DNA of 64,000 nt, from positions 682,001 through 746,000 of the forward strand of contig WACJ01000119.1 of the NCBI GenBank assembly GCA_008973525.1, written 5' to 3'. Made by a program: the position numbers and the translations under genes. Each line of letters begins with the position of its first letter. The first letter of the stretch is position 1. Below the pieces are notes generated by a model, which was given only the letters and a program-made list of their open reading frames with translations, was not told where the DNA came from and made no database searches. Below, piece by piece: positions 22,920-34,294 of this stretch. Source of the DNA: Stenopsyche tienmushanensis (taxonomy: Eukaryota > Arthropoda > Insecta > Trichoptera > Stenopsychidae).

Positions 22920-24170
22920 GAAGTCTCGCGTGTTTGTCGGCCATTTTGTTTATTCACAGTAAATTCTTCCGATGGAGAGGTCATCGCGTGCTCCCGTCAT
23001 CTTCCGTCCATGCGAGATATACGCGGTCATCCGTTTTTAGATTTTGTAGAACAATACCGCCTCGAATATCCATCGGAAGCTCGTGGAAGTTTTTGGCAGT
23101 GATATGATGAGTCGACAACATCTCACAAAGTGGGTTGGGTTATTCAGAAAAGGTCCGTAACCCCGCAAATATAGCATGTGGATTTATTCGAACCCTTTAA
23201 TGAGCCACGCTACATTGGTGTCAGAAGTGGCAAATCTGTACTGATACTCACGATGAAGCAAGGAGTGGGATATCATCGGTCATTTCAGACGAACTTGTGC
23301 AAAAAGTTGAAAAACATGTGCGAAACGTCCGCCGTATTATATATGTTTGATCTAAATAAATCATTATTTTATACAATTGATTCAAAGAAAACTATTTCTA
23401 ATTCGAAGTCACATAAAATGTGCATACGAATGAGGATTGTCAACTTGTAAACTCTTTGAATAAAAAACTAACAACTCTTTTGAATTTATTTTAGTTTTAA
23501 AAAGTTCTCTAGATTATACCCATTCCAACGATATGCTATATGTCATACATATCATTCAATAGGTCGTTAAACTTGAAGAGGTACCAGTTTATCAGGGTTA
23601 GGGGTAAGAAAATAGTTTTTATGTTTAAGATGTTTTTATTAAGTTTATTTATAAATTTGTTCAAATTGGCCAACATTGCTTCGTATACACGCACTGCACC
23701 TTTTTCTTTTTTTAACTGCAATTGTCTAAAGTAACATTTATTTTTTCATTTTTGTAAAGGTGGTGATTATTTCTTAAGAATTAGGATTCTTCTCGGGGAT
23801 TCTTTTGTGGGCATTTTTGTCGTGTAAATTAATTTTTTTACGTATCTGCCAAAGGAATCCAGTAGTGTCAGATCTGGAGACCGTGTGAGCTACGGAATAG
23901 GACATGTTCCCAGACAAAGAAATCCAGTGGTATTAGTTTTGGAAACCGTGCCAGTCACGGAATAGGAGACATCCCCAGGCAAATAAATCCAGTGGTGTCA
24001 GGTCTGGAGACCGTGCCACTAAGACTAAAAACTAAACTAAGTTCAAAATAGTTGTTAGATTTTTGTTTAAAAATATTTCGACAATCTTGACACTTAGGAC
24101 ATAAGGACTATGTATGAAACGTAGCAAAAGACCCCTTGTAACCTTACTTTTTGGATGATCCTCGTGCATT
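22920..24170 (+). mobile_element. Mariner (family H) copy, disrupted
   Basis: The left part 22925-23060 shares CGGCCATTTTGTTTATTCAC and CACAGTAAATTCTTCCGATG with copies at 33.5 and 56.6 kb. At 23212-23330 the transposase N-terminus reads WCQKW, DTHDEARSG, VISDELVQKVEKHVRN. The right end at about 24134-24166 has TGTAACCTTACTTTTTGGAT and GATCCTCGT, the inverse of the family terminus. The centre is replaced by unrelated AT-rich sequence and the 65-bp array of another transposase. No catalytic residues remain. Confidence 0.65.
23854..24020 (-). repeat. 65-bp tandem array derived from a transposase segment
   Basis: AATCCAGT occurs at 23856, 23921 and 23986, exactly 65 bases apart. Read on the minus strand, each unit corresponds to the RSPDLTPLD-encoding segment. 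The unit and period equal those at 5.2 kb on the opposite strand. Units have diverged and shift reading frame from one to the next. Confidence 0.8.
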
Positions 24171-25384
24171 AAGTTCTATGTATTGACTATAATATTCTTA
24201 CGCCTCTGTTATTTAACGTTTTTCGATTTTGATAAATTTATATGGTGTTAATGGATTTTTTGACACATCATTACTTAAATTTCTTGGCAGAATGTTGGCG
24301 CTTTGGCCTCCTTGTTACAAAAATAATGGCATACCACTCGCAAACAAACCCATGCACAACTCTTATTTATTGCACATTTAAGTTTTAAAAACACACACAA
24401 AATCGTATTCTTATTATTAAGATCTGTCGAAGTTATTTTTTTCTCAAATCAGAAACCAGATCCTAATAATGTAGGCCCAAACGAGCGCTTTGTTGAAGAA
24501 AATGCGTTTTTGAATATTGTTTATTGTTATTATGAAATTTATAGACGCCGGCTGTACGAAGAAAATATTGCGGTTTTCATATTTCATTAGCAAACAATGC
24601 TGAAAATGGCTCATTAAATGCGGAAATACAGACGATATCTGAAATTCAAAGCTCGCATATTGTATAATACGATATAACGGAACATTAACGACGATTCGGA
24701 GATAATATTTCTTTTTTAATGGACGTCGAAATACGTCGTTCTGTTTGATTAGAATTACGTCGAGCCCGCGTACGTTTAATTCTTATCTTCGGATCGGGGG
24801 CTGTGTTTTTGGATCGTATTCGATTTGTTGTTTTATTTGCGCACGAATGTATCCCCGATTAAAATGATTGACACGGTCGACATATGGATAATAGGCTGGA
24901 TGGAGGGGGAGATAAGGGTTGGACTCTTCCAGCCAAATTTATGTGCACCGCCGACACATTTGTTTCCAGATTTGCTGATTTGATTTAACGTAGTTGTGAG
25001 TTTGGCGGTGGATCGCGTTGAAATAAATTTACGGCTTTTTTCGGTTCCGGGGTTCCGACCCTCGTTATCCGGATTAACGAGGCGAGCAAGATCCATGGCT
25101 TATCTTCCCCTTTATGTGTAAGGCTCTGAACATCTTCGCTTTCGGCCAGTTATATTATCAACGGGTATGAAAATAAATGGGAGATATTTTTTACTCGGGG
25201 CACCTGTAGTGCATGGGGCGTTCCGCACGGAATCACAGCTTAAATGCTCGGACAAACGTTGATCTTTGATTTTAACCCTTTGATCGGCGAGTTAATTTAT
25301 TAAAACTTAAAATGTAATCACGGTATTGTAAATAAAGCACTGTGGAGCGATGCTCGCAACATTTGCGTGCATACTCTCTCTTTC
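24171..25384. other. Unassigned sequence
   Basis: Includes a GC-richer patch at 24780-25110 with an 87-codon minus ORF without motifs. Nothing else seen. Confidence 0.45.
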
Positions 25385-27171
25385 TTATTTTTCCTGTGGG
25401 AGGGGAATCTTGCATAAGACACCTTAGAGCTAGCAGGCCCCAGGGTAGTATCAGATTCTTACAAACTAAATCCCTCCTTTAGTTCGTCTCCGTCCCTCCT
25501 GGTATTGTTTATCACATTGCTTCAGGTGAGTAGGTGGTTTGGCCATTTCAGTGTTAAAGATATGTCTTGCGTCTTTCTTTTCCGCTGTCTTCTTTGGCGG
25601 TCATTATTTCCTCTATACATTCCCGCCAAAGGTCCTAGCTTTCTTTTCTCACCATCGTCGCCTTTTAGTTCAGTCGAATTCTTGTTTCAAGCTGTCCTTT
25701 TGGGGCATCAAAGCCTCGCAATTATTAATGGTGTGTATCACGTCATCAACCTCCGTCTGGCAGTGGTGGCACGATGTGGTTGCTTCTTTACCTACCCGTT
25801 TTAGACAGAGCAAAGCTGTCATGTTCTGTTAAAACTTGTGTAAGGCAGAAGGTAGTCTGTCTGTGTTTCCGGACCTTCCATCGACTTAAGTTCGCTAAAA
25901 GTCGATGGGTTCGTCTTTCTTTGTTGATCTGATCCCATCTCTGTTGTCCTTTTCTTTGTCAGGAGGTCCACGATAGAGCGACAGAGAGCGCCTTACTGGA
26001 TTGTCTCAAAAACTTTGTTGAAAGTCTTCATAATAGATTCTATTTTCTGGAACCGCTGTGCGGTCTGTTCCGGATTTCTCTGAACTAGCCACACATATAG
26101 TGTCATCCGCCGCTCTTTGACCCACAAGAAACGCTACGTGCAGAGTTTCCAGGTCCCCGCCCCTTTCACTCTGCGCCCTCTAAAGTAGGCGAGGTTTCCG
26201 CAGAAGGATCAGCTTCAGACTAACGCGCATCCAACGGTGCGTTGGAGGAGGAAATACTTAGTTTAATGCTAAGATTCAAGGGATCTATCTCACGAGGTCA
26301 GCAGATGACAGACTGTAGGAGCAACCCCTTCCCCATGGTACTTGTATTGGTTTGGTCATTTGTTGTAACTAGCCACGGAGACGAGTCGCTGTTCGCGCAG
26401 CCCGAAGGCTGTTCTCCCCTATATGCACTAGGCTGTTGAGGAAAGTGGTGATGCCTTTTGCACAGATTTTACCCACTTCTGTAATCAGCAGTTCCATATT
26501 CCACTTTATTTGGGTACGTAGCACAGGGTGAGTTTGATAAGCAAACCGCATCTCTATTCCACATCATTACCCCAGGAGCTCGACCGTTGTCCACGGGCGT
26601 AGAGTTGCCCTAGGGCATCGTGGAGTCTAACACTCACCCAGATCCTCTGGACCCTCGTGATTGAACTCTTGCCAGTTTTTTTTCGGTTTGTCTCTAATCT
26701 CAGCGACTCGTGCCATATCGGGGCTTCGTACAGAAGGATTGAGTGTATGACTCTGTTGATAATCTTCATTCTGCACGGCTTCAGTCCTCCAATATTGGGC
26801 ACGAGTCTCCCTATTTCGCTGGTGGCCTTCTGCGCCTCTGTGCAGCTGTTTCCATGTATTTGTTATATACCAGTTTATTATCCATGATGGCATGATGAGA
26901 TCTCATGGCCGTCAACGAAAATCTGGTCTAATCCTGGTTTTCTTCTTCTGCTGAACATTATCACCGAAGTCTCCTCCGCCGCTAACTGAAGGTGATTCAA
27001 CCACATCTTTTTGCTGATTTCGTAGACGGCTTTTTTGCGTTCATCTTTAAATTCCACGTTTGGCGAGTTGTCACAAACTCTTAAGCACTCATCATGTGAG
27101 AGCATACTCATCAAAGGCTTTGATGCATTTTGCGCGTTAATTGATGGCCATCCTATGCAAGGATGTCTCAT
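25385..27171 (-). pseudogene. R1/Jockey-like LINE, interrupted by repeat G
   Basis: On the minus strand, from 27171 downward: LNHLQLAAEETSVIMFSRRR (end of the reverse-transcriptase region), then TPNIGG-type MPNIGGLKPCRMK, HSILLYEAPIWHESLR and SSITRVQRIW. At about 26640 a G repeat interrupts. After it (26040 downward) come RWKVRKHR, a cysteine-histidine motif C-X2-C-X8-H-X4-C at 25718-25771 (CHHCQTEVDDVIHTINNC) and the 3' end ending CCTCCCACAGG at about 25390. Several frameshifts are present. The catalytic FADD-type motif lies outside the retained part. The element is 5'-truncated, as usual for LINEs. Confidence 0.75.
26040..26640 (-). repeat. Repeat G, copy 3, inside the LINE
   Basis: Same layout as the 19.4-kb copy: GCGGTCTGTTCCGGATTTCT at the start and GGGCATCGTGGAGTCTAACA at the end. 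It separates two consecutive parts of LINE ORF2, so it most likely inserted after the LINE. A target duplication was not clear by eye. Confidence 0.6.
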
Positions 27172-27397
27172 AGTTGTGACAACTCTATCTGAGAAATTAT
27201 AAATGAAAAGGCTAGAATCTTTGCATCTGTATATACTACCATCTTATTTCACTACGCAGTGCCATCTTAAAGCCAATATGAATGTATAAGATAGAATTTT
27301 AGGGCACCGCTTCGACCATCAATATTGACATTGTCCAGGGTTTTCATTCCAAAGTACTCCGTATTCATAGGGAGATACGAAATCAGGAGTTGCAGCA
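27172..27397. other. Unassigned sequence left of piggyBac
   Basis: Nothing recognised. Confidence 0.5.
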
Positions 27398-28469
27398 TTA
27401 ACCTTTTGCACTCCACCCATATTTTCTAAAGACCAATTAGCTACTCCAGCTAGAAAAATCTATAAGAAAACACCAGAAAGTAGGTAAGTTTCATTCGGGC
27501 CACCCGTTCTCTCGGGGAGGGTAACCATTATTTCTCGAATAAACATAAGATATTCATGATTGAAAATCACTTGTAAATTTAAGCTTGGTGAAATAAAAAC
27601 GATATATGCCCTCCAATATATTTTATTTGAAAAGAGTTTTTTACTTTACACAACAAAAAATATGTATTTATGACAATAATATAGGTATTTACAATGAAGC
27701 GTAACTATTTTGTGACTACCCGCTGCCTTGCAGTTGTCCATCATAAATTATCTACTGACGAAACGGTCGCTACCTGCGAAAAAAGAAACCTCATTGGTCG
27801 CATGTTGATATTTCTATATTTTAGGAATTTTGTTATTGGGTACTTACCGTTAGGTACCCCGTCTCCGCCAGATAACAAAAAATAAAACCACCTCCAAAAT
27901 TAAAAGCCTTCCAAAAATAGTACAGGGTAATCATTGCATTTTCTAAAATTTATATTTAATACAGTAGATTTTTTTTTACTGATTTTGGAATCAGAATTAC
28001 CTTTGCAAATTTCTATAAAGTGGGACAATAACCGATTTGCATGCAAGCATTGAAAACTTTCGTGGGAAGTTTTTAATTATTGTGTTATCAATTTCGTCGA
28101 ACCCTGTGCATTTTTTTGTTTTTAATCTTTCTTTTTTCTTAATAAAAGTTTCTAACTGAGTGATTTTAACATTTGTTAAGGATTTAGGATTAAGTCGCTA
28201 AGTTTTGGATAATAGGTTTACCTTATCTACGTTATCGTCGACTATTCGGAGAACCGCACATAAAGAGAAAAAAACCCATTGCCTTTTGTTTGACCGATTT
28301 GACGAACATGGGGTGTAAAATATCATGCATTTTGTGTACAACAAAAATTAGATCACTAGTCTTTAATACGTAATCGCGTGATTAAATTACGATGCAATTA
28401 TTATCAAGATGTATTATTATCAAGAAAAATAGGTTATTTTATTAAAGATCTTGTATGTATACTTACAGT

Positions 28470-30289
28470 TTAATTATATTTTTTTAACGAGTGATATTTC
28501 TCGAAGCACTCTCCAATATGAAGTGCCGGCATATTACTGCATGTTTTGCAGTAGTACATGGTTCTTTTCCTTTTCTCTTTCCTATTTGTGCCGCAAACTA
28601 CACAATCTCGGTATTTTTTTTCTAAATCAGGATATATGCTGTGACACTTTTGATTGTTTAATCGTTCTTCTGGATCTACCGTTGGTTTTTTGCTAGATGA
28701 CCCTTTTCTATGATTTGCAACTAGCTGGATTATCAACTTATCAACAAATTGTAAATGGGTCATTGGCTTCTCCTTTTTTCTGAGTGAGTCTTCTTTATAT
28801 AAAATATATGAATTTATCACTGTGGTCTCTAATCCCCAGAAAAAAAGTTTCCGCCACCATTTCACACTTTTCCTGAGGAAGCAGTAAGTTGAAGAATAAT
28901 GATCAGCGATATCAACACCTCCCATGTGCTTCGTGTAATCAGCGACAACTTCTGGTTTCTTTATTTCTTCCTCTATTCCTCCTCGTACAATTCTTTTGAT
29001 AACTTCAGTACCATTCGAATGCCAGTTACTTAGCATAGTTACAATGCGTTTGTCTTTCCACGCGAGAGTAATTGCATTGTCCGTTTTAAAAGATAATACT
29101 TCGTCTTTTTTTATTTTGGGCTTTTTTATTCCTGGCGGCAGATTTTTTTTATTTGTCATAATGGTCCCAGTTAAATGAGCGTTTAATTTCATCAATTCAT
29201 CCGATAAAGAAATACTTGTATAGAATCGGTCTGTATACAAATGATAGCCTTCTGCATCCGGAATTTCTTTTAGTAAATTTTTATAAAGCTCCAAAACAAT
29301 TCGAGTGGTAAATTTTAGCTCGGGATTTGTCAACTTTCCAGTTGTTAAAGAACCATAATAAGGAATAAATGAATATAAGTATCCACAGTGCGAATCCGCC
29401 AAAACATATAAACGAATTCCCCATTTTGTTGGTTTTTTGGATTGTATGTTTTAAAACAAATCTTCCCTTTAAAATTTACAACCGATTCATCGACCACTAT
29501 TTGTTGATGAGGAAAAAAATACTGCCTATATCTTTCGTCAAGATATTTTAAGTAAAGATCTACTTTTTTTATTCTATGTTCTAAGTTACTTTCTTGGCGA
29601 TTAATTATAGAATTGTCGTGGAGGTGTAGTCTCCAAAATATCTGTAGGAAACGTTTTCTCCTAAAAATTGACGTATAAAATGGACAACTGGCCGTGAATG
29701 AGCGTGAAAAAAAATCTTGTAAATTTGGATGAGGTCTGATTCCCATATTCAAAATTACGCCTAAAAAGGCTCGAAATTCTACTGCGGTTACATCACAAAA
29801 TGTATTCCACATTGATCTGTTGGTTGGAACCATTTTCTTAAACTTCTCTTTGGCATATTTGTTTGTTTCACCGACAATTGTATTAATTAGAGAATCAGTA
29901 AAAAATAAATTAAAATAATCTATTGGCTGAATACAATTTGTCGGCAAATTTGGCCCTGGGATTCTTGCATCGATGTAAAAAGATTTCTGCGGTTGAGCGA
30001 CTATTGACGTTAATAAATCCCAATGTTTTGGCGATGAATTTTGTAAGTCTTCCTCATCACTGGATAGATGCATGATTCTTGGCATTCGTATGGGGAAAAT
30101 GTCACTTTCACTCTCCGTATCACTTCCATTGTCTTCATCACTTTCATTATTCGCATCACAGTCTTGATCGTGTATCACTTCTGTATCACTGTCATCACTG
30201 TCGTCAACATTGTCGAAAAAAAAATCTTCTTCATCACTACTCTCGTTGAGTTGTGAAAAAGACCTCTTGTTGTTTTTGTTGCACTCCAT
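28470..30289 (-). pseudogene. piggyBac-type transposase, one frameshift
   Basis: The transposase would cut and paste the element at TTAA sites. The first frame (start at 30289) has an acidic N-terminus rich in SDEED and DDSDDSD, then PTNRSMWN, EFRAFLGVILNMGIRPHPNL and DESVVNFKGK, which holds the first catalytic Asp (residue 267). At a six-T run, 29433-29438 on the plus strand, one base is missing. The frame resumes as KPTKWGIRLYVLADS, the expected piggyBac continuation. The second part has HLYTDRFYTS (Asp 58 of that part), KHMGGVDIADHY (Asp 164) and a C-terminal cysteine-histidine domain with C267, C270, C285, C288, H295 and C299. No other stop occurs in about 606 codons, so decay is recent. 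Confidence 0.9.
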
Positions 30290-30647
30290 GATATTAATAA
30301 ACTTTGACGTTTTATTATATAATTAACTTAGTATAACGGTGATAAAAATCCCCACAAAAATTCCGAAATGACCGAGAAACGATTGTCACTGTATTGAGGG
30401 CGGAGCTTCGACCTTTTTAAACGAGCGCAGCCAAACGACTGTATGTTCACAAAATAAACCCGGTGAAATCAGTGATAATGCCACGCAAAACTTTCTAGGA
30501 ATTATTTTACCCTTATGACACATCAAAACAAAGAAATGCTTATTTCTATAGCATGCTGCAGTATTAATCCGCATTTACTGATAAAAAAAATTCACAGAAT
30601 TTGTTTGTTTGTTGGTAAAAGCGGCGCGCAAGTCAATGCCTGCTTTC

Positions 30648-30708
30648 GGCCAGACCGTCTGGCCAACGGAGCTGCTGGCAAGAATCCTTTGGGCCAGACA
30701 GTCTGGCC
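30648..30708. repeat. Two subterminal 17-bp palindromes of piggyBac
   Basis: GGCCAGACCGTCTGGCC (30648-30664) and GGCCAGACAGTCTGGCC (30692-30708) differ only at the central base and start 44 bases apart. They lie 16-77 bases from the 5' end of the element. Possible transposase-binding sites by analogy with other DNA transposons. Confidence 0.75.
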
Positions 30709-30728
30709 ATACGAGCTGTAAAGGTTAA

Positions 30729-32033
30729 TAATAAATAGCGGTTGGACATGTATCCCAACCGTCTAGTTGGACTGAGAACTGATCGTTTGAATTGAAGAGC
30801 TTTTTTAAAAATGTAGACATACGAACCAACAATATGAACTCCACAGCACTAACTAAATGACCCTTAAAGGACAGATTGTTAAAAGAACAGGAGTTAAAAA
30901 GAAATTCAGGGGATCATAGCAATTGTATTATTAAATACGCATAAATACATTATGCTTGTCTCTTTCAACCCAAATTGAGTTCGCTCTTGTGGAATATTTC
31001 AGAAAAAATATTTTTTATTAATGAAGTGTCGTTTTTCTTTGATCATAATCACAAAGAGGAGAGGAGAAATATCAAGTTAAAATTAGTCTCGTACCGCAGA
31101 TCGCGTTTTTGAAACGCGAAACTTTTATGCTTTCAACTTAATTAATGGATTTTTAAGCGTCCTCGTTATATATTTTATTTAGTTGCCGGTTCGTTTTTTT
31201 TCTCGCGTAGTTTTATAAAGTTTCCACGAAAAGTTGATGCTGTAATCATGCCCGGGGCTCATTTTTTTAAGGGCGAAAGCTTGCTCCTGGGCAGTTCTTT
31301 ATTTTGCGCGCAGCGAGTCTCCGGAAGCTTTAACAAATAATATAAATTAATATTATGAAGTCGAACGCAACCGCAAGAAGTATGTGGTTTCTCAGCAAAC
31401 TAAGTAAATTGTTGTTGCAACATGAGCCGTCAGTCCTCTGGTAGTAATATTTTATTACTTCATATTTTATTTATCATTTATATAATAAAAAAATATTTTG
31501 TTATTATAGATGAATATTCCATGTGTACAGCAAAATAACATAATTATATTTGGTGCTACGTTTTAATGAAATCCAATTATACAGTCTCCTGGCAACAGTT
31601 CTCTGCATCATAACAGGCCAAATATGAATTATTGTTACCGAAAATATATTATTTTACCAACACGTTGCACGTTTGGTTTCCTTTAAATTTGTTCAAATTC
31701 AGTCAGATTTAAGTTATCCAGCTATTTTTTCTTTTATAAAATGCTCTTTTGCTTTTACGTCAAACGGTCAGAATAACCTTTGACATGAAGTAGATCATTT
31801 AATGGAGTATAATGTAAGGCAGAGACGATGGATAAAATCTATTCGACAGGGGATCTTAACCTTTTGTACCTTAATCACCCCTAAGGGTTCAACGAGGTCC
31901 CTGATCGCCTTTATACCAATAGCGTTATATCGCTCCTTTCGCTATCAATGTACCCGAAAAAAAAATCAGTGGAAGAATACGATATAGAAGAATAATATTT
32001 TTACAGCATTTGAATATTATCTTTTGATGTTAA
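30729..32033. other. Unassigned AT-rich sequence
   Basis: Nothing recognised. A TTAACCTTTTG near 31857 resembles a piggyBac-type end but has no partner. Confidence 0.45.
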
Positions 32034-32230
32034 ATGAACGTCACGAAAAGTGAAACTCCAACCGGCATTTTCGTCTCGATCGCATACATCATCGAGATGT
32101 TACGCGCATGTGGCGTGTCGCCTTTACTGTGCGTGCAGAATGATGCTACTACACCAGTGATGCGCCTATTTTATTATATATTACACAAGATACGGCTTCA
32201 TATTTTAGCTAATAATTTCCATTTAAAATC
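32034..32230 (+). repeat. Repeat B, copy 2
   Basis: GAACGTCACGAAAAGTGAAA, TCGCATACATCAT, GTTACGCGCATG, ACACCAGTGATGCGCC, TTTTATTATATATTACACAA and CGGCTTCATATTTTAGCTAA occur in the same order at 37.73-37.94 and 39.47-39.80 kb. No coding capacity. Confidence 0.6.
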
Positions 32231-33122
32231 GACTTTTCTTATTGTTTTGAGAATATTTGAATGACTTCGGTAGATATTTGGGTGTATGGCTGCAATGTTA
32301 TCGGAAGCCTTGAACGGCTCCAATTTAAGCCGTCGTAATCAGCAGCCCCTCACTGGCGTCTGAGGGTTGATCGGCGTTATCATGTGTTGTTGTATGTCTC
32401 GCAATTAAAAGCACGTAGACCGCAACCGCACGGTGCGGGGTCGGATACAACCCCGTTTCGCGGCACTTGTACGCTTGTTTATGCGCACATATCAAAATAT
32501 GGCGGGCCGTAGACGTTAATGCTCGTCTATTTGTTGTTTTGCGCTGTAATAATACACGCAGGATCCTCCTTGAAAGCCTCCGTCGGGAGTGCGCCCTCCG
32601 CCGACCCGCCCCCGCCATCTTGCAGTTAGTTAGGGGTCCGTGTTTAATTAGCGCCGCGGTTTCGAGTTCCCGGCCTCCCGTTCGTGCCCTTTTGCGACCC
32701 CAGGAATCGCTTTGCGCGGCTTATTCGGCCAAACTTCCTTATCTAGGTCGCGTATGGGGGTTGCTTTCGCTTTCAGCCACTTGTACAGCATTCTGACGTT
32801 GTTGACATTTAGTAATTTATTCAAGAGTGTCTTGTCCGGTGAGATGTTTGTCATGCGTTTGTGACTTCTTATCATAGAAAGAAAAATATTTTTTAATCCC
32901 TGAAAATTACTATGCTGGGGACAAATAGTGGTAAATCTAAAAATTTCTTCAAAATTGTAGGAAAACTATTCTTATTAATATTATAAGTACCTGAGACAAC
33001 CCTAAATAAACAATCAATTTTAATGGAATGTATATAATATTTTGAATAAAAAATGCTCAAAAGCCTTAAATAATCTCGTTGAACAGCATGTGGTATATAT
33101 ATGTTTATAATTTTTTTCGCAA
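32231..33122. other. CpG-rich island (32320-32720) and AT-rich flank
   Basis: Both strands carry ORFs of about 100 codons here (32467-32796 plus, 32325-32618 minus), the expected by-product of high GC. Neither has a motif. An island of this kind could be a promoter or first exon, without direct proof. Confidence 0.4.
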
Positions 33123-33445
33123 GGAGTTTTCACTTGGTGCGAGCCACCAATGTAAATTAGGGGGGGGGGGGGGTTGTGAACATGGAGATCGTAGAAAGCT
33201 CCGGGGATGCATTTCTTTACATAGCTTACACAAGGTTTGTGTGTCCAACCGGTCCGCTTTTCAGACCGCTGACACTTCGAATAAGCTCATCGCGATCGGA
33301 CGCCATGCCCGGATATGTCCACAGAAAGTTGTCTGCGTCCATGACCGGATCTCCGCACGGGCAATCCGAAATCTGGGAAAGTCTGAATCAAAAAAGCGAA
33401 GCCCTAAAGCGTCCGTGCCCTGTGAGGAACTGGAACGTCTGAATT
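33123..33445 (-). repeat. Repeat F, copy 1
   Basis: Shares, inverted, GGTGCGAGCCACCAATGTAA, ATGGAGATCGTAGAAAGCTC and CCAACCGGTCCGCTTTTCAG with 46793-46985, and its GGTCCGAAAGGCGGACC block with 47.37 and 61.56 kb. Contains a 14-G run at 33160-33173. Class unknown. Confidence 0.55.
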
Positions 33446-33481
33446 CGATGGATTTTGTAGTTTTGAAGTTGGCGCACATTT

Positions 33482-34172
33482 TGTTCAGTCACAGTAAACT
33501 CTTTGGATGGAGAAGTCGCTACCTCCCATCTGTACGAGATCCACGCAGTCATCCGTTTTTTGATTTTGTAGAATTAGGTTAAGTTGTTAAGAGAAGGTCG
33601 TACTGATACTCAGGACGAGCACCGTCAAAATTGCGTGACCACCGCTCGTGAACTTTTGGATCGTTTTGCGTAGAGGAAAGAAACTTTTCTAGACTATCGT
33701 GACGGAGGATGAGACGTGGATATGTCACAACACCACAGAGTCCAAAAGACAATCACTTCAGTGGTGTTAATCATCTTCCATAGCCGCCAAGAACTTCAAG
33801 ATTCGGTCGAAAAAATCAGGCATCTGTTTTTATGACCTTTTGGTGAATTTTATGCTTAATTGGACTACCATTAATGTAAAAACTTACTGCAATACCCTAA
33901 AAAACTCACACGATTCATTCAAAACCGCAGAACGCAGATAGTCAGCTTCTTGTATGAAAACGCTAGACTCCACAGCGCGCGAGCTTCACAGGAACTGCCG
34001 ACATCGTTTGGATGAAGTATTGTCATCTAAACGAAGATTCACAAGAATTCGTGCCTTTGGATTATCTAGTGACTATGAATGAGACGTGAGTACGTGAATT
34101 CATCCCAGAATCTACATCTCAAAGTCGAAAATGGATAAACGCTCGAACTTACTTTCTAGATGATCCTCCTAT
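33482..34172 (+). pseudogene. Mariner (family H) with decayed transposase
   Basis: The left block ACAGTAAACTCTTTGGATGG is followed by GRTDTQDE, FLDYRDGG (shifted) and, in the working frame, TEDETWICHNTTESKRQSLQ near 33700. This retains the first catalytic Asp. SSIAAKNFKIRSKKSG and FYDLLVNFML follow. The right end AACTTACTTTCTAGATGATC is at about 34146-34165. Multiple frameshifts are present and the second and third catalytic motifs are not intact. Confidence 0.75.
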
Positions 34173-34294
34173 CAATGTATTAATAATCTCCCGCATATTC
34201 ATCTGACGATTGAATATGTCTTATGATTTACAATAAATACATAAATAGGGATCAATCCAGGATCATACGAGATTTGAATACTATACGTGATTTT

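Larger units (their letters stand above)
27402..30724 (-). mobile_element. Full-length piggyBac-like transposon
   Basis: Flanked by TTAA at 27398-27401 and 30725-30728, the target duplicated by piggyBac elements. The inner ends are CCTTTTGCACTC (27402) and, on the other strand, CCTTTACAGCTC (30724): short imperfect terminal repeats starting CCTTT as in several piggyBac subfamilies. Inside lies one transposase gene on the minus strand with about 435 bases of 5' and 1.07 kb of 3' non-coding sequence. The 5' end has two subterminal palindromes and the 3' end has none of that kind. At 3323 bases it is of normal length for the superfamily. Confidence 0.9.

Noticed and set aside
32467..32796. 109-codon plus ORF in the CpG-rich island
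   Set aside because: Opposite-strand ORF of similar length, no motif, low-complexity composition.
33160..33173. 14-G run as a functional G-tract
   Set aside because: A homopolymer in a decayed repeat; more likely slippage or a sequencing artefact.
33079..33582. 167-codon plus ORF as a gene
   Set aside because: It spans repeat F, a 14-G run and mariner H sequence; a chance frame through mobile DNA.
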